Made by a program: the position numbers and the translations under genes
Source of the DNA: Ochotona curzoniae
Taxonomy: Eukaryota > Chordata > Mammalia > Lagomorpha > Ochotonidae
Assembly: GCF_017591425.1 (NCBI RefSeq)
Contig: NW_024464918.1
Coordinates: forward strand, 29,726,001 to 29,790,000
DNA length: 64,000 bases
Direction: 5' to 3'
The notes under the pieces: generated by a model
What the model was told of the DNA's origin: nothing
Seen by the model: the letters and a program-made list of their open reading frames with translations, nothing else
Database searches by the model: none
Part shown: positions 11,584 to 23,015 of the stretch, piece by piece
Numbering within the stretch: position 1 is the stretch's first letter
How the letters are laid out: the number at the start of each line of letters is the position of its first letter

Positions 11584-12340
11584 TCACATGGAGACAGCCA
11601 GTTGTGACCTAAGACAGGCGGACTTGAAGTTTGACCTCTGACCCCAGATGTCGTGGAAAGTTGCTCTTGCTGTGAGCTTGTCTGGGATCTGTCTCCTTTC
11701 TGATAAATGGGACCATGGGGCTTCCAGATAGAAGCCCAGTGGCAGTTGTTGTATTTCTCTTATTCTGTGGGAGAATACATTTCTGCTTGACTGAGAAAGA
11801 CTGTGTGAGCTCCAGGGACCATCATGGAAGGTGCTGAGGCTGGAGTAGAGGGAGAGACTTGGAGACTGCGGGCAGTAAAGCCAGAGAAGAGAATGGGATG
11901 GGCCACACAAGCATACATAGAGAGCCTTGAAGAGCATTGTGGAACCTGGCCCTGCCTCTGAGTAAGAGGGAAGCTGGTTTTGGGTGAAATGGAATATGAT
12001 CTGATAGGAAGTGACCATTTTGGTCCCTTTGTTGACAATGGACCACAAGGAATAGTGGCTGAAGTTGTGGGATGGCCAAGGCTGGCTGCATGCTCTGTGG
12101 AACACAGGGGTCGTGGCTGAAGACAGGAGATGGTCAGGGTGGAAACTCATACCAGACAAGGATGATGACGCCTCCTACCAGGGTGGAGTAGTGAAGAGAA
12201 CTGAAAGCAAATTCTGGGCCCGTTTTGAAAACTGAGCAGGCGAACAGATTGTATGTCAGATATTAGATCAATCAAGGATGACTCTAATAAGAATTTTGAA
12301 TCTAAACAGCTAGAAAGACAACTTGTTGGGTTTGGAGGAG
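11584..12340. repeat. Ancient mammalian interspersed repeat, family not resolved
   Basis: Phrases such as AATATGATCTGATAGGAAGT, ACCATTTTGG, and further right AATCAAGGATGACTC match the general pattern of a widespread old mammalian repeat with a 'shift to old transposon' degree of decay. A 191-codon minus-strand open frame spans 11584-12159, but it lies within this repeat-like material and shows no protein domain. I therefore do not call it a gene. The family name cannot be fixed without a repeat library search. Confidence 0.4.
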
Positions 12341-15300
12341 GTGAGAAATCACTTTCTGCTTTAGGTTCTATCTCCTTTTTCATGAGTGCCAGTGTTCTCC
12401 CACTGTACCTGATGGAACTGTGGCTGGGCACACCAGGCAGGTAGCAGCCCCAACTGAAACCACCACTGTTGAATTTTATTCTGCTGCTTACGTCACATCA
12501 TGTGAACAGGACGTTGCTTGTGTCAATATGCCAATGTTTCTGGAGAAAAAGCTTCTGTCTGAAGTGAACGTCCTTGTGAACGTCCTTTGTTGCTCAGGGG
12601 CACCTGTGTCTCGTTCTGGATGACGGGAAGAGTTCCCTGGCTGACAGTCATGAGGTCTTCTCCTGGTCAGGCTCTAGGCTTAGGTTAGTGGCTCCCGAAG
12701 GGGACAGGGCAGAGCTACCTGGAGGGGTGGAAGTGGATGGTTTTAAGTCTTCTGATTGGGGTAGTTCTAAAGGGTGTCAATGGGACCTGGAGTCCAAAGA
12801 CAATTAATGTTTGTCGTTCATCCACTTAACAGGTGTTTTTAGAAGCCAGCTATGTGCTAAGATGCTTATATATGAAAATGAATGGGACATGCTGGCTAAT
12901 AAAATCTGGAGAGGACAAAGAGCCGTGGACAGGCAGGTCAGAGTGGCTCCTGAGACCATATGGGAAGGAGGAGGGACCGACTCAAAGGAGTGGCCAGTTC
13001 CTGGAGTTGTTTTCTGGGACTGAGTGGCAGGGAGTAAGTATTTGAATCCCGTTACCGCCCAGTTGCCACAAGGACCCACCCCATGTCTCCACTGGATGAT
13101 CTGCCACCAAAGACTCTTTTTCCTGTTATTTAAAACTTTTTTTCATCACTGTTGTCATGCTCTGGGTGGGTAATAGTTGCGCACATGGAAACTAAACAAG
13201 TTTTCAGAGCCAGCACCAAACTGCTAGTTCATGGCACTGAGCCAACCCCATCCGTGCATTTCTTCCTCTTTGGAGGTGATAGTTTCTCTGGAGTATGAGG
13301 GCAAGCTGGACTGCTCTGGGGAGATTTTCACAAATGCACATCATGCATTGTGTTTCAGAAGTGGCTCTGACTCCTTGGTAAGACCCCTGAATTTGGTGAG
13401 TTTTTAAATTTGTAATGGTGCCTTTCACTGGGCAATTAGAACTTGGAGAGAGAGTGGAGATGAGTCCCAACGAGTAAGCATGAAGTAAGCATGAAGATTC
13501 TAAAGAATGGAGGATACAGTTGACTAGCTTCATCTCAGCTTCGTCACACCATGTCATGGACTGGTTTGCTCATGCAGTAGACAGACACTGCTTGCAGGTC
13601 CAGAAACTGCGAAGTCCAGGGTGAAGGTGCCGGCAGCCTTGGTTCCTGGCGAGAGCCACTTCCTTGCTGTGTCCGTATGTGGCGAGAAGGAGAGGAAGCG
13701 GTCTGTTCTCTCCTCCTCTTCTTGTTAGGACACTGACCATGAGGTCTCAGCTTCAGGATTTCCTCTAAACCTTACTACCTCCCAAGATCCTTGCCTCCAA
13801 ACTGGGGACTTGGGGGTGCATATGAACCTGGGAAAGATAAAAATTTTGCATCTGTAACACTGACTGTTACTTGTCTTTCAAGTTGTCATTGGCTACTAAT
13901 TATGTATTGGCCAGTAAATATCTGTGAGGTGTGTGTGTGGTGAGCGGACACATAAAATTTATACATATGTATGTGATGTTTCTGTACAAGTGTGTTTTTC
14001 ATAATGTTAAGTCAGGGTATAGCTCCTTGCATGTTTATCTTTTGTTTATGGTACAAGCTTTCAAAATCCTTCCTTCTGGTGTGCGTATTGTAGAGATGGA
14101 ATGTGGTTTTTCCCTGTGTTGTCCTGATCCTCAAGCTCAGGATAGGTGGCTTGAGCTGTTGGTCTGTTTCCTTATCTTGTCAAGGGTTTTGTTTTTTCTT
14201 TTTAAAAAGAATTTCTACTTTAGAACCCCCAGCTTCCAGGCGTAAGCTGTTGCCAGTGGCAGGAGGTGTTTGATGGCTCTGTGGGGTCATCAACATTCAT
14301 GCTAGGCACAAGTCCAGCAGCTAAGGAGAATGTATTCACAGAAAATCACGTTGGCTCTCCCGTGGCCTCTAACCTGAAGAACATTCACCGTGTCACAGCT
14401 GGTAATTTGACATTTCAATGTGAGAACGCACGGCCAGTGGTTCTGTGATCCACTCTGGCTGCATATGGCTTTGGAAGGTATTTCTTCCTATTCTGAAAGT
14501 TTTTGTTTTGGGATTAAAAATGTGTCCAAGGTATCATGAGTTGATAAATGATACATGAGTGACTTTTTTTTTTTCCTCTCCTACCAGTGATAAAGATGAT
14601 CAAGTCCCAGGAAAGCTTGGCTCTTGGATGTCTGCGTTCCAGTTGGGCCTTATTAAGACGTTATGCTTTTGACTTGAAAATCATGATATCAGACAAGGTC
14701 AGACTTTTGGCAACCACAGCCCTCCATGGGCAGGTCGTATAAATACAGCACACTGATTTTAGGTACATTTTATAAATACATCCCCAGGATAATAAATCTA
14801 AGATGTTGAGCATATAAATCCTCGGCTCTCGTGGCTGTTCCCCTTCCTTGTGAGTTTGTGATTTTTGTATCTCAAAGAGTAGAAAAGTGAGCCTTGAGTG
14901 TGCGCTGGCTTGTGGTTCGTTTGGCCCAGAGTGTGTAGCAGAGGTGACAGTGTGCTGTTTCTGGCCAAGGCCTTGGCATTTTGGGGGCGTTTCTGCAGGC
15001 TGTCTCGCACCTCTTTCATTGCCATAACAATGTGTCTAGGAGACTTGCTGGAAGGTGAGAGATCCTGGTAACTGGGCCAGGTTGCCCCAGTAGCTCCGGC
15101 TGATCACTGCCAGCCCTGAGATGCGAGAGAACACAGCCAAACTGCGCAGTACGCTCCAGCATGCCCCAGGTGATGCAGCCATACAAGCAAGACTCAGACG
15201 GGCCCATGCTGCTGAGGATTTGCTAGTGTTTGTTGCACAGGGTAGCTGCGGACACACAAAATCAATATCATGGCTAACATGGCGTAGCATGGAGGTTCAG

Positions 15301-15735
15301 AGAGTGCCATAATCCATGTGTGGAAGAGGCATTCAGGGGCTGGGAGCTGATTATCCAAGTATTTGCAATTTTCATGACTTCTTTCAGCAATTAAGTTTTG
15401 GAGGCTCATTTTTGGCCAACAGCTGTTCTTTGAGAAGCCACATGGCTGTGGGTCGGCACTTGGAGGCCCTGATTTTACTGTATAGTTCTGGCCACATAAG
15501 GTAAGTGCCCTGCCGATGGCCTCATTCACTTTTCAGCTTCTATTGTAGCCTGAGAATAATGATTACATTGATAACAAGAACTTTCCTGGGGCGTTACCTC
15601 TCTGTTGATTAGGATTGAAGGTCCTCCCATCTTTGCCTCGCATGTCTTTCTCCTGCTTACATCTTTCAGCTGTACATTGGATGGCCATGCTTTCATCCAA
15701 CTGAAGGGGGTGACATTTCAGCACACCATGTATTC
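12341..15735. other. Intergenic DNA with one L2-like fragment
   Basis: Apart from the L2-like segment listed separately, no repeat or gene is recognised. The stretch 13840-14200 is AT-rich with TATGTATGTGATG-type low complexity. The block 14460-14830 has no repeat signature and could hold regulatory sequence. Confidence 0.4.
12800..12960 (+). repeat. L2-like LINE fragment
   Basis: The sequence TTCATCCACTTAACAGG followed by GCCAGCTATGTGCTAAGATG resembles the L2 phrase that reads 'attcaacaaatatt...ctatgtgccaggcact'. The match is diverged and only partial. Confidence 0.5.
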
Positions 15736-15737
15736 GC

Positions 15738-15975
15738 TTGTTTGACAAAGGTTTCTATAGCAGATAGTGCTAGACACCATTCTCAGTACTTTGTGGTACT
15801 GATTTGTGTAATCCCTTAGTAACTCCAAAGTCGCTCCTATCATTATCCCTATTTGCAAATAAAGTAACTGAGCAACGTGGAGGCATAGTCATACCCAAGG
15901 TCACGGTGCCAGCAAGGGGCAGGGTTGTAGAGCAGACTTGGGCCCTTCGGCTCTGTCATCTCTACACCTGCTACA
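15738..15975 (-). repeat. MIR SINE, antisense
   Basis: The plus strand carries the reversed MIR core in order: AGTACTTTGTGG, GTAATCCCTTAGTAACTCC, CATTATCCCTATTTGCAAAT, AAAGTAACTGAG, CCCAAGGTCACGGTGCCAGC and CAGACTTGGGCCC. This order and spacing are diagnostic of a MIR in reverse orientation. Confidence 0.8.
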
Positions 15976-16284
15976 GCAGCTCATCCACACTTGGTGTCAT
16001 TGATAGGATGACACTCGTGATCTGTTTACAAAAGGGACTGCTCCAATAGCTGTGCGGCTCTCTCACCACCCGCCTCCTCTCCTCTGGTAACTTGTGACTG
16101 GTGTCACACGCTCGCCAGTGAATGCGCACAGGGCTTTGCTAGACAGTACTCAAAGTGACTCCACATACTTTTGGCTTCTCCTTTGCCTTCATACATTTTG
16201 TAAGATTTCAGTGCTTATTCTAGAGAAATCCAGTTGTACTCATGTGGTTAAACATAAGGAGAGGGCTTGCATTGCTGGATTTCT

Positions 16285-16495
16285 CTGACAGTTTCCATAC
16301 CCACTCCAGCCAGACTACCTGGGGTCAAAGTCCAGTTCCAACACCCTCAGGATATATAACCTTGAACTAGATTCTTCCTCTCTGTTTAACTCTGTTTTTT
16401 CATCTCTAAAATAAGGACGTAATAACACCTGTCTTACGGGATGGTTGTAAGAATTCAGTATGTTCATTTGAAACTGACTGCGATGTGCTTGTTAA
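16285..16495 (+). repeat. MIR SINE, sense
   Basis: The segment includes CCTTGAACTAGATTCTTCC, TTTTTTCATCTCTAAAATAA, GTAATAACACCTGTCTTACG and GGATGGTTGTAAGAATTCAG. These follow the standard MIR core and right half in the correct order. Confidence 0.85.
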
Positions 16496-16887
16496 TATTT
16501 TCTACCCTAAAAATGAGAATGTATGGTGGACTTGTGTTCCGGAAGTGTGGGGCAATGAAGTGCCCGCTCCACAGTGACAACTGAGAAGGCACATGTAACT
16601 ACTGTGTGTGACATAATGCACAAATGAAGGGCAGTGCCGCCTTGACTCAAGGGCAACAGTGACGGTCTGTTCTTGTGAGATTCAAATAGGGCATAAAGAA
16701 CTTAGGAGCGTAATGGTTTCTGATGGGAAAAATCCAGATGGGATTTTTGTAACAACCATAACAAACCTTACCCTGTAAGTCTGTGGCATGTACATAATTA
16801 AAGTTGGCTTTTTAACCCTTTCTCTGTAACCACAGAGGGCTAGCTCACCACACTCGGGCTATTGTTGCTGCAGTCACTTGAAATCTT

Positions 16888-17238
16888 GGAGCCAGCCTTG
16901 TAGCATAGCAGGTAAATGCCTGTGACACTGGCATCCCCTTTATCCCCCATGAGTCCTGGTTCTACTTGAGGCTGCTCCACTTCTGGCCCAACCACCTGCT
17001 AATACACCTCAGAAGCCAGTAGAAGTTGGCTCAAGTGCTTGGATCCCTGCATGCATGTGGAAGACAGGGAAGAAGCTCCTGGTTGCTAGCTTTAGTCTGG
17101 CCCAGCGCTGGCTGTTGCAACCATTAAGGAAGTGAAGCAGTACATGGAAGATCTCTCTTCTCTCTCTCTCTGTCTGTCTCTCTGTCTCTCCATCTCTCTG
17201 CAACTCTATCTTACAAATAAATAAATATTTATTTTAAT
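16888..17238 (+). mobile_element. CSINE-type SINE, sense, older subtype
   Basis: It starts near GAGCCAGCCTTGTAGCATAG and passes a diverged promoter region (GTCCTGGTTCTACTTGAGG), GGCTCAAGTGCTTGGATCC and AAGCTCCTGGTTGC. It ends in a long CT repeat (TCTCTCTCTCTGTCTGTC) and TACAAATAAATAAATATTT. The CT-rich block before the A-rich tail is a hallmark of lagomorph C repeats. Confidence 0.88.
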
Positions 17239-19065
17239 TTCCTTAAAGCTTACCTGCTTGAAATATTTCTGCTTTGCTGACAGTTTTGTGGATGTGGGAT
17301 TTGGGAAGAACCCAGAAGGGCTGTTCTTGTTTGAAATCTTAGCAGCAGGTGCAGGCTGTAGTTGTATGGGGCTCCACATCCCTTTTGTGCTGGTGGTAGC
17401 CAGGAGCCTAGCTGAAGCTGTTGTCCAGGGTGTGTAGACATGGCCTCTGCACTGTGGCAGTCGTGGGACTTTGGTTTGTTTCAGTGTCAAAGCATCCTGA
17501 GGACAACATGTCCTCCACCATGTGCTATTGATTGAAAGCAACATGAAATCCTGGCAGACTCAAGGGAGCAGATGTCAACTGTGTATCATGATAGGAGGCA
17601 GGTCAAGGCATTTGGGAGATACATTTATGTCATGGTCGCGGACACCATGTCATCACACCACAGATCAAGAGACATTCCCCGGGCCTGTGTGTATATGCAG
17701 GTTGATCAGTCTTGCTTCTTCAGTGGTTTTTGCAAATGGTCCATGTGGCAACCTTGGGCCTTTCACGTGGGTTTGCAGCCAGAACGAGGGGAAGCCAGAT
17801 CAGCTGAATATAGTGGCCATTCCTGTGAGATAGCAGGTGCTGCTGCTCCGCCCCTCCCTTCCAGTCTCCCTCCCTTCCAGTCTCCCTCCCTGGCTCTCCT
17901 GCTGCAGCCTGACCCTCTCACCAGGCGTTGCCCAGCCTTCGGGGGGGGGGGGGAGCACCTTCTGGGTTCCTCTTGGTGAGGGGTCTCCTGTCAGAGTGTC
18001 AGTCCCAAACACAAGGGCACACTCCCCAACCCCCGCATGTCCGATTGGCCCCAGAGCAGCTTCCCTGGGAGAAATTGTTCTTAGATGAATCCGCCGTGGC
18101 CAGGGGCCAAATGCTGCAGCTGGAGGGGATCTGTTTTCAGGTTTGGAAAAGTTTGCTCTCTGGAAGTTGACATTCTGCATGGGACAAGTACATTCACTAT
18201 CTCCCCGCTGCTACTGCGAAGGACTCCAGGTCCCTGATGCAGCCAAGAGGCCGGATTTCGCAAGGAGCTTTGTTGGGATTTAGGGGGGTGGGGAGTAGGT
18301 GGGGTTTCATCTCCCATGCCCTAGAGCATCCTCTGTCTGCCTTCAGTGCCTGTCCTGGCATGCACTATTGCCCGAGGTGCCCTGAACACAAGTCCACCAG
18401 CCCCATTATCTCTGTGGGCTGTGTGGCATCTGGGAGGCCAGGCCTGGATCCCGCCCTTCCTGCTCTCCTGCCTGTTGCCCAGCCCTCAGAGTTCTGCAGA
18501 ATATAGTGAATATGGAGTGTGAGATGCAAAATATATTTCCCTGCAAGCCTTTGGCTGGAGCCAAGTTTCGGAAGTATTCTTCCTGCTGCAGGCTGCGCTT
18601 GGGGTAGAAATTCCGATTTGGCTGGTCCCAGAGCCTCTTTGATTAGAAACAACCAAGTCAAGAAGAGGCTAAGGTCTTCTTGCATATCAACAAGCTTTTC
18701 AAAGCAGTGTTTCAAAAAGTGCTAATGACTCAGACCAGATGGAGTCCATTTCCCCCCCAAAAAAAGTCCAAAAAAAAAAAAAAGCGACTAAGCCAGTGTC
18801 TGAAGAGGCAGGAAGTGAGGCTGTGCCGACCAGGCTCTTGGCTTTCGCCAGCCGCAGCCTCCTGTGGCCCTGCTAGCCCGGCTGCCCCCAGGGTCACGTG
18901 GCTGTCCAGCCTTCAGAGGTCTCTGGCTTGGTCTGAACGGAAACGGTCTGCAGGGTGATTCTTGGGCTCATTTTACTACCAAAACGCTTTTGTTTCAGAC
19001 TCACCTTTTTCTCCTTTAAGTGTTTTAAAAATACTTCAGGATTGGATTTCTTTTTTTGCGTGTGT
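17239..19065. other. Intergenic DNA, GC-rich with short simple repeats
   Basis: No gene is recognised. A duplicated CCCTCCCTTCCAGTCT unit lies at about 17857-17888 and a G13 run at 17941-17953. GC-rich text runs from 17830 to 18510. The minus-strand frame 17800-18180 and others here have no domain and are probably chance frames in GC-rich DNA. Confidence 0.45.
17941..17953 (+). repeat. Poly(G) run, 13 bases
   Basis: An uninterrupted run of 13 G bases follows CAGCCTTC. Such runs are length-polymorphic and prone to sequencing error, so its exact length should be treated with caution. Confidence 0.8.
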
Positions 19066-19200
19066 GTGTATTTGAAAGGCAGAGAGACACTCAGATCTCC
19101 CGTCCACTCGTTCACCCCCCCCCCAGATGTTCACAACAGCAGAGACTGGACCAGGCAGAAGCCAAGCGCCAGGGACTCCTTCCGGAGGCCCCTCCGTGAG
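19066..19200 (-). mobile_element. Partial CSINE-type SINE, antisense
   Basis: The reversed tail side is visible as TGTATTTGAAAGGCAGAGAG followed by GATCTCCCGTCCACTCG, ACAACAGCAGAGACTGG and AAGCCAAGCGCCAGGGACTC. The head half is missing or too diverged to follow. It abuts the antisense L1 described next. Confidence 0.7.
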
Positions 19201-19578
19201 CGCTGCCTCCCAGCTGCTCTTTCTGCCGTCTGTTTTACTAACCTGGGAACCTCCTTCCGTGGAGTGATTCTGTAGTTTTCCTTTTGTGACTGACTTGTAG
19301 CATTACCAAGTGTCAGAACTTCTCCCTCCTAAGACCAGCGCGTGCTGCAGTGTGCTCGCAGAGTGTCTGGCCGCACGTGCCCGCTGTGGACACTTGTGCC
19401 TTTTGCCCAATGTGGCTGTGACCATGGCTGTGCACGTGTGTTTATGAGATCCTGCGTTGTGTGTTCTAAAGGTGGGATTGCTATGTCACAATTCTATTTG
19501 TTTTTCTTTTCTTTTCTTTTAAGCAAGGGGAAGTAGTCCGGCTTTAAAAGGATTTGTTTGAAGGGTGAAGTGAGAGAG

Positions 19579-19579
<1 letters not shown>

Positions 19580-19630
<51 letters not shown>
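19580..19630 (+). repeat. (GT)n microsatellite, about 25 units
   Basis: An almost pure GT repeat lies inside antisense SINE-like sequence where other copies have a GA/CT tract. A further short GTGTGTGTG stretch occurs at about 19750-19758, so the duplicated block 19630-19750 sits between two GT tracts. Confidence 0.95.
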
Positions 19631-19631
<1 letters not shown>

Positions 19632-19750
19632 CATCCCAGGCCTTCTGATGGGGGATGCAAAAGTCCCAAGTGGCCGCTGAGCCCACAGCGCCACACTCCA
19701 GCTCAGCTTTTTCCTGCTGCTTATGCCTTTGGTGTCACAGCCAAGAAAGT
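19630..19750 (+). repeat. Displaced copy of a 120-bp SINE/L1 junction segment
   Basis: This segment is about 90% identical by eye to 20634-20753. It contains the SINE head (CATCCCAGGCCTTC, AAGTCCCAAGTGGCC, CAGCGCCACACTCCAG) joined to the L1 piece TGCTTATGCCTTTGGTGTCA. In the downstream copy the L1 piece is in its correct place. Here it is out of L1 order and flanked by GT repeats, so this copy is the derived one. Confidence 0.85.
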
Positions 19751-20130
19751 GTGTGTGTGCGGGAAAGAAAGAGTTTCCCACGTGCTGATTCACTCCCCAA
19801 ATGCCTGCAGCAGCAAGGCCTGGGTGGCAGGCACCCTGGTGCCTGGGCCAGCATTTATTTCCTCCCAGGTACCTTAGCCAGAAGCTGGCTGAGAAGGGTC
19901 TTGGGGCCCGCCTGCGAAGTGGGTGCTGAGTTTGTGAGCTCTTGGAGCGGAGGATCTGGAAGGACTCTGGTCACCTGGCCCGGGTCCTGAGGTCCACAGG
20001 CAAGGTGGGCCCTGGGTTCTTGAGTCCCGGGTGCACTGGGTGAGAAGGATGAAGCAGCCAGGACTGAGACCACGCCCTCTGAGGTGAAATGCCAGAGTCC
20101 AAGCTGTGGTTTAGACCACTGAACCACACT
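19751..20130 (-). mobile_element. SINE-derived sequence, antisense, rearranged
   Basis: The segment has ACGTGCTGATTCACTCCCCA and ACCTTAGCCAGAAGCTGG on its left part. The right end shows the reversed SINE head (AAGCAGCCAGGACTGAGACC and GGTTTAGACCACTGAACCAC). The middle, about 19900-20040, does not match the SINE and may be an insertion or heavily diverged. Confidence 0.6.
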
Positions 20131-20404
20131 TCTCCCATTTTTAATCTATTGAAAACCTGTGCTTCTTGTCATTTGTTATACTTGCTTTGGAGACATGTAT
20201 ATTCAGGCCTTTTGCTTGTTTTTAAATCAGGTTGTTGGCTTTTTGTTGTTGAACTGTAATTGTTTCTATATTCTTGAGAGTAAGTCTGTGTCACGTGTAT
20301 GATTTATGAATTATTTCTTCTGTAGACTGACTTTTCTGAGTTAATAGTTTCCATTGATACACACCTTTTTACAGTCCTAATGTTCTGTTGCTTTTCTTTT
20401 TATG

Positions 20405-20703
20405 TTTATTCTTTTCAGCTATTTGGAAGGCAGATAACGCACACACATACACACACAGGAAAGATGAGAGAGAGAGCTCATTTTTCTAGCCCCCCATGCA
20501 ACTGCAACAGCTAGAGCTGACCCAGCTCAAAGCCAGGATCCCAGAGTCCCATCTAGCTCTCCCATGAAGGTGACAGGAGCCCAAGCATTTGATGCATCTG
20601 GAGGAAGCGGCATCAGAAATAGAGGTGGGATTACATCCCAGGCCTTCCGATAGGGGATGTGGAAGTCCCAAGTGGCCACTGAGACCACAGCGCCACACTC
20701 CAG
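20405..20703 (-). mobile_element. CSINE-type SINE, antisense, inserted in L1
   Basis: The order is the reversed tail with GGAAGGCAGATAACGC, a CA-rich tract with GAGAGAGAGC, CAACTGCAACAGCTAG, AAAGCCAGGATCC, and the head end with CCACTGAGACCACAGCGCC. L1 sequence continues on both sides, which shows that this SINE inserted into the L1. Its right junction is the source of the displaced copy at 19630-19750. Confidence 0.85.
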
Positions 20704-20753
20704 CCTCAGTTTCTTCCTGCTGCTTATGCCTTTGGTGTCACAGCCAAGAAAGT
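20634..20753 (+). repeat. Source copy of the duplicated SINE/L1 junction
   Basis: This is the in-place counterpart of 19630-19750: it runs from the SINE head across the junction into L1, and the L1 sequence continues colinearly after it (AAGTATTGCCAAATCC). Confidence 0.85.
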
Positions 20754-21040
20754 ATTGCCAAATCCAAAGTCAGGGAGTTTTCCCAAAATGTGTTTGTGCG
20801 GGCTTTGTAGATACAGTTCCTATATTTAGCTTTGGGATTCATTTTGTGTTAATGTTTATATGTGATATATGGTAATTATCCACTATTTCTCTTTCCTATT
20901 GCATATACACTTATTCTTGGACAGTCATTGAGAAGAGCATCTTTTTCCCCATTGAATGGTCTTGCCACCCTTGTTGGAAGTCATCATACCCTCTGGGGGG
21001 GGTGTCTATTTCTGGATTCATTGGAATGTGTCTATGGCCC

Positions 21041-22902
21041 CTTACTATTCCTTGGGAATAAAGCTGGACCCAGAGGACCCCAGGGTATCCTGGCATATTT
21101 GATTTACCTCTTAGTTGGTTTCCTATAAACCACTGGAGGGGCATGTTATATGGTCTGACATAGCCTTGAATACAAGGGGGCTGAGATGGATGTGTAGTGA
21201 GCAAGCTGTTATCTGTGTGATGGGCATTAGCCACAGACACACGGGTGCCCTGGCAGTGTCTCTCACTTGCTCTCTGCTGAGGGTGGTTTGGTGAAACCCA
21301 GGAAGTTCTGTGCGGAAGCTGGGGGATGCGTGGGGTGGATGTGCCTGGGAGCTGGATGTCAGTGTCCCAGGCGAGGGACGGCATGGTGCGGAGTCTTCAT
21401 CTGCCTTCAGTACATGTTTCAACATTGCAGAGAGCCACATGGAATGGAAGAAAGTATTCCTTCAGGTTCTCCCGCTGGACACTGGAGGTTCCCTGAGGCT
21501 AGAACTGCATGACACCCCACCTTGTATGTTCAGTGCCCAGCAGGAATCCCCACGTGTACGGCTCAGGAAGTACTTTATCACTGTGAACACTGGCCAGCGT
21601 CATTGGTCTCTGAGTGAAGCATCACTAACTGATGAAACGTTTTCGTATCTGCATTCTTTGCCTTTGTCCTCACAGGTACCCAGGGATAAAGCTATTGCCG
21701 TGGAGTTTAGAGATACAAATGCTCATAGAAAGTAAATTGGCTCAAACATGGGCAGGGCCAAGTTGGGAGCAGGGATGCTAGCTTGCACGAAGAGAGGTCT
21801 CAGGTGTCATGGGAGGGGCCTGACATGTGAGTACCTGGCTATACTCAGCACATGGCATGTCTTCTCTCATTGAATTCTACACTGTTAAAGGTGGGTGCAG
21901 TGGAGCAAAACTGGGGCACAGAGCGGAGATCTCATCCCAGTGAAGTGACTTGGGGACCAGGTCTCTCCCAGGAGCTGCTACTCCTTCCTCTTTGAGAAGG
22001 GATAATTGGGTTCAAGGGATGTTGGTTTGGAGTCATTTGTAGGATCGGGGATGACCTTGCTGTCTCTGGACAGCTCTTTGCTTCAGATACACACAAAGCT
22101 CCCTGCCGTGGGCCAGACTCTAGGTCATTCTTTCTCCTCACAGACCTTGCTCAAGTCTCAGTTCTTTCTGCTCCAGGAGGGCGTATTCAGAGCCCGGCAA
22201 GGAGAGGAGAGCAGCCCCTGAGTCCCAGGCTTGCCCCCCCCCCAGGGCTGGGTCACAGGCTCTAAGCATGATTTATAGAGCAATAAAGAGCCTGCCTGGC
22301 CACCCCCTGCCCTACCCCGCCTCTACTGAAGGGGCAGGCAGCCACCTCACTGAAGGGTAAACCTACTTCTCATGGAAGATTTGTGCTTGCTTTGGGAACA
22401 TGCTTCATGTGGGGCTGGGGAGGGGATGAGCAAGCGTGTGAGGCAAGCATGTGGTGCAGAGATGAGATGGCAAAGGCGGGGCAGGGCTACCTAAGACCCC
22501 CATGGACCCACGCTTACGCATGGCCACTCAGGAGGCTGCACCTGCACAGCGCTTTCTGCATCTTCCCGCACTTGGCGGAAGAAAAAAAGTAACCCTCCCT
22601 CCCCCAAGAAATGAGGCTTCTCCCCTTCTCCTTCCCCCAACCCAACTGGTCAACCAAACACCTGCACTTTCTTGGAGTTACATGGTGTGACTTGTTTTCA
22701 AGTCGAAGGGGGCAGTCGTTGTCTCTTTCTCAGCTCATTTTTTGTTTCAAGACTGCCCAAGGCTTGAGGGAGATGACTTCCTGAATGAGGAAAGTTCTGG
22801 AGCGTTGGCCTGGCAAGACACATGAAGCCCAGACCTTAATGGGCATGGGGTGGAGCTTGGAGCTGGAATGATCAGCGAGAATATATCCTTGGCTTCCTCT
22901 TA
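21041..22902. other. Intergenic DNA, no gene recognised
   Basis: The plus-strand frame 21310-21735 (141 codons) has no domain, and its codons read like unique non-coding DNA. A C10 run lies at 22234-22243 and a GC-rich patch at 22230-22330. A weak MIR-like antisense relic is at about 21850-21950 (CATTGAATTCTACACTG then ACTGGGGCACAGAG). Confidence 0.4.
21845..21955 (-). repeat. Weak MIR-like relic, antisense
   Basis: The phrases TCTTCTCTCATTGAATTCTA, AAACTGGGGCACAGAG and GTGAAGTGACTTGGGG follow the reversed MIR order but are diverged. Confidence 0.5.
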
Positions 22903-23015
22903 CCTGTCCATCTCCCACCTGCCCACCTCTCCCCTGCCTGTCTCCCATCTGCTCGCCTCTCCCCTGTCCATCTCCCACCTGCCCGCCTCTCCCCGTCTGC
23001 CTCTGCCCTGCCCTC
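22903..23015 (+). repeat. 30-bp minisatellite, about three copies, CT-rich
   Basis: Units occupy 22903-22932, 22933-22962 and 22963-22992, with a decayed partial copy to about 23015. Copies 1 and 3 differ at only one base (CCCACC versus CCCGCC). The unit begins CCTGTCCATCTCCCACCTGC. On the minus strand it reads as a 10-residue Gly/Asp/Gln/Arg repeat, which is incidental. Confidence 0.9.

Larger units (their letters stand above)
19270..21040 (-). mobile_element. L1 LINE fragment, antisense, interrupted by SINE-derived DNA
   Basis: The plus strand shows the reverse complement of the L1 3' region in correct order. TTTTGTGACTGACTTG lies near 19282, TGTGGACACTTG near 19386 and GTGGGATTGCTATGTCACA near 19472. 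After an interruption come TCAGGTTGTTGGCTTTTTG near 20227, TTGATACACACC near 20354, TGCCTTTGGTGTCACAGCC near 20726, ATTGCCAAATCCAAAGTCA near 20755, and TTCCCCATTGAATGGTCTTG near 20945. The L1 is inactive and has no long open frame. The interruptions are at about 19560-20130 and 20405-20703. Confidence 0.85.

Noticed and set aside
11584..12159. 191-codon minus-strand open frame
   Set aside because: It lies in text that resembles an old interspersed repeat, has no domain, and lacks splice or poly(A) context.
19581..19990. Frames starting with poly Cys-Val or Thr-His runs
   Set aside because: These are translations of the (GT)n microsatellite and adjoining SINE/L1 sequence.
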